Translations under genes and position numbers: made by a program
Shown: positions 25,293 to 33,696 of the stretch, piece by piece
Layout: each line of letters opens with the position of its first letter
Numbering within the stretch: position 1 is the first letter of the stretch
The notes under the pieces: model-generated
What the model was told of the DNA's origin: nothing
The model's input: only the letters and a program-made list of their open reading frames with translations
Database searches by the model: none
Origin: Candidatus Amarobacter glycogenicus
GTDB taxonomy: Bacteria; Chloroflexota; Dehalococcoidia; Tepidiformales; Tepidiformaceae
Assembly: GCA_016719395.1 (NCBI GenBank)
Contig: JADJZF010000004.1
Coordinates: 201,735-265,734 of the forward strand
Length of the DNA: 64,000 nucleotides
Reading direction: 5' to 3'

Positions 25293-27063
25293 CCCTCTTC
25301 CTCCGGTTCGTCTGGCGGCGCTGCAGGCGAAGCCTGAACTCCCCATTCCGAGAGTGCCGTGAGTACGGCCTGTTCGCGCAGTGCCGTGAACTCCCGAAAA
25401 ATCGGCTCGCCGTGAGGGGACTTCCGGAGGAGCTCGAACGCTTTCTCGTGCACGAATTGCTTTCTCAGTTCCTCTCGACCGGAGCGAGGCCGCGCTGGTC
25501 GATGGCCTGCGTAATCTGGATCGTAAGGATTGCTACTCGACCAAGCGGTGTTAGTGGTCTGTGACGTCATTACGATGTTCATGGCGAGGTCCGCTCCGTC
25601 GACCTTCCAGCGTTTGCCGGCAGTAAGCGTCATTGGAAAGAAATGATGCATGTGAGTGGCAACGCCCTGTTCGCGGAACCCGATGATGTCACGGATAACC
25701 ACGTCGCGCGACCGCCGCGATTGATGAGGCAGCGAATGAGATTCGCGCGCGCGCCGCTTGTAGAGTCGCTCCTAAGCGATGGCATCCGGAAGTCCCTAAT
25801 CCAAGATGGCTCGGTGCTTCCATCGATGGCCCAAGCGCGGAATTCCCTTACGTCTTCCCTCTGTTTGTTGTGCACGCCTTCTTGATACCTGCGCGAGAGC
25901 GCAGAAAGAACGAACCAACGTTCCAGCTTCAGTTCCGCCGACTTTAGGGCCGTACCACTCAACCTAGAACGAATCTCTCGATAAGCGACAGACATCGGGG
26001 CATAGATGGAATCGTAGGGAATTAGTCCAGAGGTATAGGCGAGCCCCGCCCCGAGCTTGGCGCTAAGAAACTCTCCGAGTTCCTTCGAGTGCAGAAAACG
26101 CAGTGTCGCAATGCTGCCGATAGCGTTCCGCCGTGATAGTCTCCGGCAGCTTGGCCTTCTTTGGATCAGTGTCAGCAAGGAGGGCGATCGTTTGAAGAAG
26201 TACCTCCCCTGATAAGTCCATATTCGAGTAGTACTTCCCAAGTTCTCGTAGAACGTCTAGTTCGTCGCGAAGGAAGATTTTATGAGGGTACAGTATTGCC
26301 ACAACTAATTCGAACGGAGTTAAGGGCCTACCTGTCGTGTTTAGTGTTGAAAAGATTCTGCAAATGGCCTCGACCGGACGATCCTTTTCGACAACGGTGA
26401 CTGGATCTGGAGTTCTCCGCACAGGAAGTGGTCGCGAACGACGTATTCTACGAATGGATACCGATCTGGGAATTGTTTCCTGTAGGCAGCGAGTGCGATC
26501 GGCAATTTCTCGGCGTCGCGCAAGAAGGCAGTAGCAAGGAGGTGTTTGCTCATCATCGCCATTGCGTCCAAGGAGCGATTGCGCTAACGCAGTACTCATC
26601 GTCCGCATCAAGATCGAGCAGGAATTCGGCGGGGCGGCTGCCGCGGAGGGAGAGGTCGCAGGTCGGCGATGCGATGGTCGCCAGGGCGGCCCCCGCGATG
26701 AGTCTGGGAGAAACGCTGATAGAGCCGGTCGAGGTCTATGAAGTAGCGCGAACGGCCTCGGTCGCTAAAGAGGATCAGCCCGGCTGTCAGTCGTTGTTGG
26801 CCGTCGAGTATGAATCTCCCGTTCGGCTGAGGGGCAATCTCAGTGGTGTCTCCTTTGAAGAAGGGCCGCGGAGTGATCTGAACGTGGTCGTTCCGCTCCA
26901 TCAGCAAGAACGCGCCAATCGGATAGCCCTGCCGCACTGAGTCGAACAGCTTCACAACGCTCTGTGGTCCCCACTTCCACGGACGCTGAAACTCCGGCAG
27001 TTGCAGCAGCCCTTCCTCGGCCTCCGCGATCAGGTCGATGAAGGGTTGCGTTTGGATTGCCAT
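25289..27063 (-). pseudogene. DUF262/GmrSD-like gene with several frame breaks
   Basis: The ATG at 27063 opens MAIQTQPFIDLIAEAEEG and then the DUF262 signature LPEFQRPWKWGPQSVVKLFDSV and FILDGQQRLTAG. Protein-like sequence continues in other frames: YPFVEYVVRDHFLCGELQ, then FSTLNTTGRPLTPFELVVAIL, then a helical part, and finally THMHHFFPMTL with NIVMTSQTTN. The last matches the HNH-type C-terminus of GmrSD-like and related DUF262 proteins. The whole is 1775 nt, about 591 codons, a normal family length, with about four frame changes. Intact relatives act as nucleases, some in defence against modified phage DNA. The base composition is AT-richer than the surroundings, which suggests horizontal transfer. 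Confidence 0.7.
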
Positions 27064-27288
27064 TGGCTCTCGCTCCTTGCTCCGTCGGCGAATCGTAATT
27101 CTGTCGAAGGTAAGTCCGTCATCTGGCGCCCTGCCAGCGCCAACGCCCCCTTCCACCTCCGTCCCGGCATCCCGCACCCTCCCCCCAAATGCCCGCCGCC
27201 CGCTCGCTCGCTACCGTCCCCTCCCCGCTCATCGCCCGCTACGCGCTCCTCACGACACGTCACCTGCAGCCCACTACTTCGACCCGCT

Positions 27289-27357
27289 CAAGTAGTACCC
27301 CAAGTAGTTACGTATCCGAATCTGTCCGGACCACTTCCAACCACTTCCAGCACCCCC
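27289..27357. repeat. Short direct repeats
   Basis: CAAGTAGT occurs twice, 15 bp apart, followed by CCACTTCCA twice. Further right (27480-27520) GCAGAATCG/GCAGATCC units recur. No gene is seen between the DUF262 start at 27063 and 27596; apart from these units and the palindromes at 27394 and 27551 the stretch holds nothing recognisable. Confidence 0.45.
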
Positions 27358-27393
27358 AGGAAAAACGCCGCCCGCGCAGGTACACGCCAAAGG

Positions 27394-27440
27394 ACCTCCC
27401 CCTCGCCCAGCCATGGGAGAGGGGGTCGGGGGGTGAGGGA
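27394..27440. repeat. GGGAGAGGGGG palindromic repeat, copy 1
   Basis: CCTCCCCCTCGCCC, a short CATGG-containing centre and GGGAGAGGGGGTCGGGGGG form an imperfect palindrome. Almost the same element recurs at 27551-27595, 27925-27964 and 28036-28078, always between genes. Confidence 0.6.
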
Positions 27441-27550
27441 CCACCGCGTCATGCGGACCGATGCAGTCGCATCACGCGATCCAATGCAGAATCGATGCAG
27501 ATCCACGCAGAATCGACGTGTTTTCGTTTTTCGCCCGCGTCTCGCCTTTC

Positions 27551-27595
27551 ACCTCCCCCTCGCCGGCATGGGAGAGGGGGTCGGGGGGTGAGGAA
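27551..27595. repeat. GGGAGAGGGGG palindromic repeat, copy 2
   Basis: The same element as at 27394, ending directly at the stop codon of the SUI1-like gene, where it might also help end its transcript. Confidence 0.6.
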
Positions 27596-27919
27596 CTATC
27601 CCCCCGCCAGCTTCGCCTTGTGCCCCATCGCCACCAGCTTCGGCACCAGCTTCTCGCGCTGGTCGCCCTGCAACACGAGGATGCGGCCCTCGCGGCTGCC
27701 GCCTGTCGCGCAGAACTGCTTCAACTGCTTCAAGAGAGCGTCCAGCTCCGGCTCGCTCCCCGGGAGGCCCGTCACCGTCGTCGCCGTCTTGCCGCCCCGG
27801 CCCTTCTTGTCCCGCTGCACCCGGACGAGCCCGTCGTCCGGAGGGGCCTTTGGCCGTTGGCCGTTAGCCGCGGGGGGCGCGGACGGGAGCTTGCGGTTGG
27901 TGAGGCCGGCCGGAGGCAT
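27596..27919 (-). CDS. eIF1/SUI1-like translation factor
   Basis: The product is 107 residues. The C-terminal 70 residues carry the SUI1 pattern: KKGRGGKTATTVTGLPGSE, then LLKQLKQFCATGGSREG and VLQGDQREKLVPKL. Bacterial YciH-type proteins are related to eIF1 and may influence start-codon choice or stress translation. The N-terminal 35 residues are a low-complexity Pro/Ala linker partly encoded by GGCCGTTGGCCGTTAGCC, a unit resembling intergenic repeats, so this linker may have been added by a repeat. The gene is flanked by palindromic repeats. Confidence 0.85.
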   Translation of the reverse strand: MPPAGLTNRKLPSAPPAANGQRPKAPPDDGLVRVQRDKKGRGGKTATTVTGLPGSEPELDALLKQLKQFCATGGSREGRILVLQGDQREKLVPKLVAMGHKAKLAGG

Positions 27920-27924
27920 CGTGA

Positions 27925-27964
27925 CCCCCCCGCTCCCAGGCTTGGGAGAGGGGGAGGGTGAGGG
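27925..27964. repeat. GGGAGAGGGGG palindromic repeat, copy 3
   Basis: CGCTCCCAGG, CTTGGGAGAGGGGGAGGGTGAGGG; a shorter version of the element at 27394, just upstream of the SUI1-like gene. Confidence 0.55.
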
Positions 27965-28035
27965 ACGCGCCCGCCATCGGTCGACTACACCAGCCGCGAG
28001 TTCGCCTTGCGTTCGTCAGTCATCGGTTGTCGGCG

Positions 28036-28078
28036 CTCCCCTCGCCCGGGCATGGGAGAGGGGGAAGGGCGTGGGGGC
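28036..28078. repeat. GGGAGAGGGGG palindromic repeat, copy 4
   Basis: CTCCCCTCGCCCGGG, CATGGGAGAGGGGGAAGGG; it ends directly at the stop of the gene at 28079-28600. Confidence 0.55.
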
Positions 28079-28600
28079 TCACTTCGGCCGCACACCGACC
28101 TTCGTGCCGAGTTCGTGGAGGATGCGGCGGTACTCCCCGACGGTGTGCATGGGCAGGTGATTCTCGCGCAGCTGGCGGGCGATATCGGAACGGTTCGGGT
28201 TGTACCCCCGTTCTTCCAGCGTTGCCAGGGCCTTGCCCGCGATGGCGAAGTACTCTTCGATGCCGCGCGTGGCAGTGCTCATGCGGTCGACCACGCGGGC
28301 GCGGTCGGCTTCGACGTTGGCCGCTTCGCCACCGCCGAGGTGCGCGAGGAAGTCTTCGAACTGCTCGTCGCTCATGCTCGCGGCGGCATCGCCCAGGCGT
28401 TCGCGGAAGCGATCGACCCGTTCGGCGCGGGCAGCCCCGCCGGGCATCAGGCGGACCGAACCGTGAAGGCCGGCCTCGTAGCCAAGGGCGCGTTCGCTCT
28501 GGTAACGAAGCCGCTCAAGGGCGGTGTTCAACTCCGAGACATGGGCGACATAGGCGTCGTAGGGCGAAGCCAGTTTGTAGAGGAGCGTTGCGATTCCCAT
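28079..28600 (-). CDS. Hypothetical helical protein
   Basis: The product is 173 residues, starting MGIATLLYKLASPYDAYVAHV. It is almost entirely predicted helix with many Arg and Glu residues (LERLRYQSERALGYEAG, GIEEYFAIAGKALATLEERG) and ends in TVGEYRRILHELGTKVGVRPK. I do not recognise a family. It starts 15 bp after the PAC2 gene ends in the same direction, so a functional link with that protein is possible but unproven. Confidence 0.55.
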   Translation of the reverse strand: MGIATLLYKLASPYDAYVAHVSELNTALERLRYQSERALGYEAGLHGSVRLMPGGAARAERVDRFRERLGDAAASMSDEQFEDFLAHLGGGEAANVEADRARVVDRMSTATRGIEEYFAIAGKALATLEERGYNPNRSDIARQLRENHLPMHTVGEYRRILHELGTKVGVRPK

Positions 28601-28615
28601 GGCGGGACCTCCGTG

Positions 28616-29497
28616 CTAACGGTCGTTGCTGCCCCGGAGGAAGTCCTCGACATCGCGCAGGATGTCGTCGGCGGAAGGCAGGTCTCCGCCGGATTCGGCT
28701 TCCGGTTCGCGGTCTTCGCCGTAGTGCTCTTCCAGCGTACGGACGTACTCGCCGATCTGGGTGTCGCCGCGCGAAGCTTCCTCGACACGGCTGGTGAAGC
28801 GCTCGATCTCGTCCTCGAAGTCCCCTTCCGGTGGGGCGATGCCGATGACCGGCTGGAGGGCCCGAAGGAGGGCGAGCGTGGCGGCGGGGTTCTCTTCAAC
28901 ATTGAGGTAGTGGGGCACGCCCGCGGCGAGGCTGATGAGCCCGGCCCCGCGCCGCCGCAGCGAATCGTGCAGCACCCCGAGGATGCCCGTCGGGCCCTGG
29001 TAGAGCGAACGGCCCAGGCCGTACTTCGCCGAAAGGCGCGGGTCGGCCGATGACCCCGTGACCGGGATGGGCCGTGTGTGGGGAGTTGCCGCCGGGCGCG
29101 CCACCAGCGTGCAGACGAGCGAAGGTTCGAACGTCGCGACCACGTCCGAGAGACGCTCGGAGAAGGTCCGCCAGCGCAGGTTCGGCTCCACGCCGCGGAC
29201 GATCACGAGGTCGTGGTCGTTGTCCGGTAGCCGGGCGGCGAAGCCCTCGTTGTCGGGCCAATCGAGCGCCCGCACGCCATCCTCGTCGATGCGGACGTGT
29301 GGGCGGGTCTCGGTGAAGACGTAGTAGTCCTCGGGGTCCACGGTGAGGAAGCGTTCGGCGTTGTAGGCATCGATGAGGTGGTCAGCGACATCGGTGGTGA
29401 CGGTGCCGGTATCGCTCCAGCCGGTGAAGGCCATGATCACCACGGGGGAACGAAGCCCGCTGACTTCGCTAACGGTAAATCCATCCACGCAAGCCAT
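28616..29497 (-). CDS. PAC2-family protein
   Basis: The product is 293 residues. The PAC2 fold is recognised by SPVVIMAFTGWSDTGTVTTDVADHLI, the alternating strands up to VIVRGVEPNLRW, and GVPHYLNVEENPAATLALLRAL. Eukaryotic and archaeal relatives assist proteasome assembly. Bacterial members are found in actinobacteria and Chloroflexota, with unclear roles. No proteasome gene is in the window. The C-terminus is acidic (AESGGDLPSADDILRDVEDFL). Confidence 0.82.
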   Translation of the reverse strand: MACVDGFTVSEVSGLRSPVVIMAFTGWSDTGTVTTDVADHLIDAYNAERFLTVDPEDYYVFTETRPHVRIDEDGVRALDWPDNEGFAARLPDNDHDLVIVRGVEPNLRWRTFSERLSDVVATFEPSLVCTLVARPAATPHTRPIPVTGSSADPRLSAKYGLGRSLYQGPTGILGVLHDSLRRRGAGLISLAAGVPHYLNVEENPAATLALLRALQPVIGIAPPEGDFEDEIERFTSRVEEASRGDTQIGEYVRTLEEHYGEDREPEAESGGDLPSADDILRDVEDFLRGSNDR

Positions 29498-29523
29498 TGT
29501 ACGCCGGGGCGAGGGTTAGGGGG

Positions 29524-30408
29524 TTAGGGCAGGGGGATCCGCCGACCAGCCGTCAGCGGTTGGTTCAGAGGCGGAGACGATCCGAGGCGGCCCGCAACTG
29601 CCGGAGCAAGTCCTCCCCCATCCGGCGGCCGTCCTGGGAACTGGTCGTTCCGGTCCCAACGCCAGGCGGCGACCATGGCGAGCTTCAGGAGTCGGCACTG
29701 GTCGACCAGCTCGGTATCCAGATTCGGATAGTGCGCGCTGACCGCTTCGGGCGCGTGGGCGACGTCGAATTCGACAGGGCCGCGGCATGCGGTCTGGAGG
29801 TCGATGAACAGCGGGCCGTCCCTGGTGTTGAGCAGGTTGCCCGGGTGCGGTTCGCCGTGGAGGAGCTGCTCCTTCGACCCGCGCTGGACGACAGCGGTCA
29901 GCAGGGTTCGCAGTGCGTTCGCCAGCAGCTCCCGGTCGGCGGCCCTGAGTTCGTGAGTCAGAACGGGGTCTCCGACCAGCGACTGAGCTTCCGCGACACG
30001 ATCCGTGAAGTGCGGCGTTGGGAGAGTGATCTTGCGCAGGCCGGTGTGCAGCCGATGAAGCGCCTGTGCGAAATCAGGCGGGGAGGTTTCAGGCGAAACG
30101 GGCTCGTAGTAAGTCCAGAACGTGATGGCGAATCCATCCCGCTCGTACGTGCGCGGCGCTACACGAGGGTCCGGCTCACCGCATGGGGCGCCGGACGCGG
30201 CGAGCCGGCGGGAGACCTCGAGTTCGAACCCAAAGTCGGCTCCGTGAGTCCTGGCAGGGCCTACCCGTGCCAGCACGTCGCAGGGCAAGAAACGGACCGC
30301 GATCCGGTTCGAGTTGTGCAGCAAGAGCGCGTCCTCGGCGCGAAGGCCGAGCGCGGATGCGACCGATTTGGCGGCTTCCACCGCCGCCTGGACTTGAGAC
30401 GGGTCCAT
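29524..30408 (-). CDS. Aminoglycoside-phosphotransferase-like kinase
   Basis: The product is 294 residues. The catalytic loop LLHGEPHPGNLL matches HGDxHxxN with Glu for the usual Asp next to Gly, and the metal-binding Asp follows in LFIDLQTA. The N-lobe has a recognisable ATP-binding region (NRIAVRFLPCDVLARV). Members of the APH family phosphorylate antibiotics, choline or other small alcohols; resistance cannot be assumed. The last 30 residues are Pro/Gly-rich and may be off frame. It lies 26 bp upstream of the PAC2 gene. Confidence 0.75.
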   Translation of the reverse strand: MDPSQVQAAVEAAKSVASALGLRAEDALLLHNSNRIAVRFLPCDVLARVGPARTHGADFGFELEVSRRLAASGAPCGEPDPRVAPRTYERDGFAITFWTYYEPVSPETSPPDFAQALHRLHTGLRKITLPTPHFTDRVAEAQSLVGDPVLTHELRAADRELLANALRTLLTAVVQRGSKEQLLHGEPHPGNLLNTRDGPLFIDLQTACRGPVEFDVAHAPEAVSAHYPNLDTELVDQCRLLKLAMVAAWRWDRNDQFPGRPPDGGGLAPAVAGRLGSSPPLNQPLTAGRRIPLP

Positions 30409-30460
30409 CGTCGCCCTTTCCAGAGGTTCTCCGCACGGGTCGATTGTGCGACGACCAACG

Positions 30461-30865
30461 TCAGCTTGAAGGGTACTCGCGAAGCATAAGGCCAGGCACT
30501 CGTTCGAACTCTGACCGGTTGAGTGTCAGGACTTCGTGCCCGTTCGCGAGGGCCGTGGCGGCGATCATGAGATCGCGTTCGCCGATACGCTGTCCGGCCT
30601 GACGTAGGGCGGCGGCAGTCCGCCCGTATGCAACGGCCTCGTCAAGGCCAAACGCGACGATGGTCGCCTCGCGGACGAGGACCTCGACGAACGCTTCGCG
30701 GTTCCGCCGATGGGCGGCGTCGGAGAGTTCTACACCCATACGAAGTTCGGCGATCGTGATTGAACTAACGAAGGGCTCGTCGGGTAGCTCGGCGGCAAGC
30801 CGAGGATCTTGGACAAGGCGTCGTTCGACATCGATCAGCCACGATGTGTCGATCAGGACGCCCAT
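30461..30865 (-). CDS. vapC: VapC-type PIN-domain toxin
   Basis: The product is 134 residues. PIN-domain acidic residues are visible in VLIDTSWLIDVE (first Asp), IAELRMGV (Glu) and GERDLMIAATAL (Asp), with a final TLNRSEFERVPGL. VapC toxins cleave tRNA or rRNA when freed from their antitoxin. The start overlaps the end of the antitoxin gene by 13 bases, the usual arrangement. Confidence 0.88.
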   Translation of the reverse strand: MGVLIDTSWLIDVERRLVQDPRLAAELPDEPFVSSITIAELRMGVELSDAAHRRNREAFVEVLVREATIVAFGLDEAVAYGRTAAALRQAGQRIGERDLMIAATALANGHEVLTLNRSEFERVPGLMLREYPSS

Positions 30866-31095
30866 GCCGACCCCTGAGGCACCACGACGTTGCTCAGGGC
30901 GGCGACATCGGCTTCGAACTCGGAGTCGAGGGGAGCAAGCTTCGCGAGTTCATGCCAGAGCCGTGAACCGCTGGTCTCCTCCGGCCGGGCGACCGCAGTG
31001 ACCTTCCCGAGGCGTTCGAACACTACCGTGTCACCCCGGTCGAGTGCCTCGACGACTTCGGGTGGCAGGCGGTCGACACTTATCCTGACGGTCAT
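30853..31095 (-). CDS. vapB: Antitoxin partner of VapC
   Basis: The product is 80 residues from the ATG at 31095. MTVRISVDRLPPEVVEAL, then GDTVVFERLGKVTAVARPEE, is the DNA-binding half of a Phd/YefM- or AbrB-like antitoxin. The remaining tail (LWHELAKLAPLDSEFEADVAAL) would wrap the toxin. It binds and silences the VapC encoded directly downstream and probably represses the shared promoter. The exact antitoxin subclass is uncertain. Confidence 0.78.
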   Translation of the reverse strand: MTVRISVDRLPPEVVEALDRGDTVVFERLGKVTAVARPEETSGSRLWHELAKLAPLDSEFEADVAALSNVVVPQGSAWAS

Positions 31096-31130
31096 GCGCA
31101 CATTGTAGCTTGTCGCGAGCGACGATCCGG

Positions 31131-32078
31131 CTATACCCCCGCGTAGCTGTGGAGGCCGCTTACCCAGAGGTTCACCGCAAAATAGGTGAACATGACGAGC
31201 GCCCACATGATCACGAGCCACCACATCGGGTCCGGGCGCCAGCCTCGCCGCACCTTCGCGGGGACGATGCGACGGATGCCCGGGGCCCCGGCCACCGAGC
31301 CGGAGCCGGCGCGAGCATGGAAGTACGCCGCGATGCTGAGCCACGTGACCAGCGCGCTGGTCTCCTTCGGGTCCCAGCCCCAGTAGCGTCCCCAGGCGCT
31401 GTTCGCCCACCAAGCGCCGAGGGCGATGCCGAGGCCGAGGAGGGGGAAGCCGACCATGACAGCCTTGTGGGCGAGGTCGCCGGCGGCTTCGGAACTGGGC
31501 AGCGCGGCGAACCGGCGATGGCCTTCGCCACCCTGCGCCAGGTAGACCGCCGCGCCGCAGAACGACACCGTGAGGATCGCGTAGGAGAGCATCATCACGC
31601 TGACGTGGATGGTGAGGAGCGGCCCGTTCTGGAGCGCCGGGATGAGCGGCGTGATCTCAGACGGGAACATGGAGGCGATGCCGAGCATCGCGGCGACGAT
31701 CGGGAGGCCGAGGAGGCCAAAGCGACGGTTGCCGATGTACGTCTCGAAGGCCAGGTAGGCAAGGGCTATGCCGAACGCGAAGGCCGCCGTGAACTCGTAC
31801 AGGTTTGAAACGGGTGCATGTCCCGTGGCCGACCAGCGTGCTGCCACCTGTCCGCCGAGGAAGAGGACCGTGAAGGAGGAGAACGTGGTGGCGAGCCGCC
31901 CGATGCCCGCGTTCGGGACTCCGCTGGGCTGGGCGATGGTGAGGGTGCCGGCGGCCGTCTGGGCGCTCATCCGGCGCACAGCGAGCGACGCGCTGGCGAC
32001 GTAGGCCACGTATAGCCCGGCGGCGATGAGCGAGGTGACCATACCGGTCCAGAAGAGGTAGATGCTGAGGTCGGCCAT
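31131..32078 (-). CDS. ccsB: Cytochrome c biogenesis protein, CcsA/CcsB type
   Basis: The product is 315 residues with about eight membrane segments. The haem-handling tryptophan motif RYWGWDPKETSALVTWL is intact, together with SNLYEF and conserved His in TIHVSVMMLSYAIL. It presents haem for attachment to apocytochromes c outside the membrane (system II). Its usual partner (CcsB/ResB) is not adjacent. A role in respiratory cytochrome maturation agrees with an aerobic lifestyle. The naming of the two system II proteins varies between species. Confidence 0.88.
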   Translation of the reverse strand: MADLSIYLFWTGMVTSLIAAGLYVAYVASASLAVRRMSAQTAAGTLTIAQPSGVPNAGIGRLATTFSSFTVLFLGGQVAARWSATGHAPVSNLYEFTAAFAFGIALAYLAFETYIGNRRFGLLGLPIVAAMLGIASMFPSEITPLIPALQNGPLLTIHVSVMMLSYAILTVSFCGAAVYLAQGGEGHRRFAALPSSEAAGDLAHKAVMVGFPLLGLGIALGAWWANSAWGRYWGWDPKETSALVTWLSIAAYFHARAGSGSVAGAPGIRRIVPAKVRRGWRPDPMWWLVIMWALVMFTYFAVNLWVSGLHSYAGV

Positions 32079-32189
32079 AGTCGCTTGTTCCGTGCGTCAC
32101 AATGGTAGCGCGCGGGTGTCGGGAGCGCGCGCCGGCGAGGCTCCGGGTTTACCGCGTTCCACCCCGCCGGCAGCGCAGCAGCGGACCGG

Positions 32190-32585
32190 TCAGTCGACGA
32201 CGGCGATGACCTCGACTTCGATCAGCAGGTCAGCGAAGGCCAGCGCCGTCACACCGACAAGGGTGCTGGCAGGCGGGTTCTCGGCGGGGAAATACTGCCC
32301 CCGCACCTCCCGAATGATGGACAGGGCTTCGGCGTTCAGGTTCACGATGTAGGTGTTCTGCTTCACCACATCGGAAAGAGTGGCTCCGGCGGCGGCGAGC
32401 GCGGCCTTCACGTTCTCGAAAACCTGGGTGGTCTGCGCGCGCAGGTCGCCAACGCCGACGACGCTGCCGTCCTTGTCCATCGCAATCTGTCCGGCGACAT
32501 AGACGGTGCGGCCGCCGCTGGTGGAAACGACGTGGCTGTAGCCCCGTGGGGTGGAGAGGTTGGGAGAAACGGGATAGGTCTTCAC
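32190..32585 (-). CDS. RidA-family protein
   Basis: The product is 131 residues. The YjgF/RidA pattern is complete: GYSHVVSTSGGRTVYVAGQIAMDKDG, DLRAQTTQVFENVKAALAAAGATLSDVV, YFPAENPPASTLVGVTALA and LIEVEVIAVV. The arginine that binds the carboxylate in enamine deaminases (normally PARxxV) is replaced here by Ser in PPASTLV, so imine or enamine hydrolysis is uncertain. Confidence 0.85.
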   Translation of the reverse strand: MKTYPVSPNLSTPRGYSHVVSTSGGRTVYVAGQIAMDKDGSVVGVGDLRAQTTQVFENVKAALAAAGATLSDVVKQNTYIVNLNAEALSIIREVRGQYFPAENPPASTLVGVTALAFADLLIEVEVIAVVD

Positions 32586-32614
32586 CGGGCGATTCTAACC
32601 CGGAAGCTCCCGGG

Positions 32615-33601
32615 TCAGCCCTCCAGCAGTGCCAATGCCTCGCGGATGCTCGCCGCCGCTTCCCTCTCGTGTTTCGCCGCACGGCGCAACGCCATCGCCG
32701 CTGCTCGGCGGAGGCCGGGGTTGTTCACGTTGCCGTGCCCTCCCGATGGGAACGGGAAGAGGGTGATCAGTGGCGCCACTGCTTTGACCTGCTCGCGGCT
32801 GGCATCACGGGCGGCGCCAAGAGGCGCGGCGAGGTCCGGGATCGACTCGGCGAGATCCGCGAGAAACGCAGAACCGTCCATCCGGGCTGCCTGGAGCACG
32901 ACGAGCGTGTAGGCGTTTCCGGCCCTGTCGACCTCCGTGTCGCCGTCAAACGCGTCGGCCCACGCCTCGATTGCGGCCGTACCGCGGGGCTGGCTGTCGT
33001 CCGCCCCGTCCTTGCCCTCGAAACAGTCCAGTGCCGTCTGCAGCGCTCCAGCAATCGTCTCCAACGGGTCAGATTCCACGGCTTCGACGGGCGCGAAGAG
33101 CTCGATTCTCCCGGTTGCTGCCGTTGGCCAGACATCCCAGAGCACGAAGGGGCCGAGCTCCGCCGTCAGGATGTCTTCCACCAGGAAGCCGCCGCGCGTT
33201 CGGTCGTAGCCGGCCACGATGCCGTGTTCGTGGAGGTGAAAGTCCCATCCGAGAAGCGGCCTGCCCGCATCGAGGTGAGAGATCCCCCACTCCACGGCGG
33301 CCGAGCGCAGGTCATCCCATGGGCTATCGGCCGGAAGTTCGAGGCCGAATCGTTCCCAGCGGTAACCCGTGCGCGCATACCGTTCGACCATCGCCCGCCA
33401 GTCCAGGTCCGCGGGCCCGGATGGAAGCACCGAAACCTGGCCGCGAGTCGCAAGGCAGGTGTGCCAGGCGTGTCCTGTGAGGCCCATGAGTGCATGCCGC
33501 GGCAGCGGTTGCCCAAGGTAGGCGAGGATGCCTTCCAGTGCGCCGGCGGCGCTCGTCCAGTTCTCGCCCAGGCGGAGGCCGGGGATTTCATGCTTCACCA
33601 T
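32615..33601 (-). CDS. Hypothetical protein, possibly BtrH_N-like
   Basis: The product is 328 residues from the ATG at 33601 (MVKHEIPGLRLGENWTSAAGALEG). The first 200 residues have an NWTSAAGAL start, GLTGHAWH, WDFHLHEHGIVAGYDRTRGGFLVED and GRIELFAPV. This is the pattern of papain-like peptidase-fold relatives such as the BtrH N-terminal family, where a Cys would usually open the helix (here Ser/Ala). The C-terminal third is helical. The family call is tentative. The gene stands 29 bp upstream of ridA in the same direction. Confidence 0.5.
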   Translation of the reverse strand: MVKHEIPGLRLGENWTSAAGALEGILAYLGQPLPRHALMGLTGHAWHTCLATRGQVSVLPSGPADLDWRAMVERYARTGYRWERFGLELPADSPWDDLRSAAVEWGISHLDAGRPLLGWDFHLHEHGIVAGYDRTRGGFLVEDILTAELGPFVLWDVWPTAATGRIELFAPVEAVESDPLETIAGALQTALDCFEGKDGADDSQPRGTAAIEAWADAFDGDTEVDRAGNAYTLVVLQAARMDGSAFLADLAESIPDLAAPLGAARDASREQVKAVAPLITLFPFPSGGHGNVNNPGLRRAAAMALRRAAKHEREAAASIREALALLEG

Positions 33602-33696
33602 GCGAGTGTAGGTCAGATCCCGTATTGGATCGGAGGCGATGCGCATCCGGGTCGCTTCGCTACAGTTAGTGCACTACAACCCGGGAGCCGCACCGA

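Noticed and set aside
27289..27520. CRISPR array
   Set aside because: Repeat units are only 8-9 bp with irregular spacing and there are no cas genes.
29524..30408. Aminoglycoside resistance gene
   Set aside because: The fold is APH-like, but this family has many other substrates and the catalytic loop differs (HGEPHPGN).
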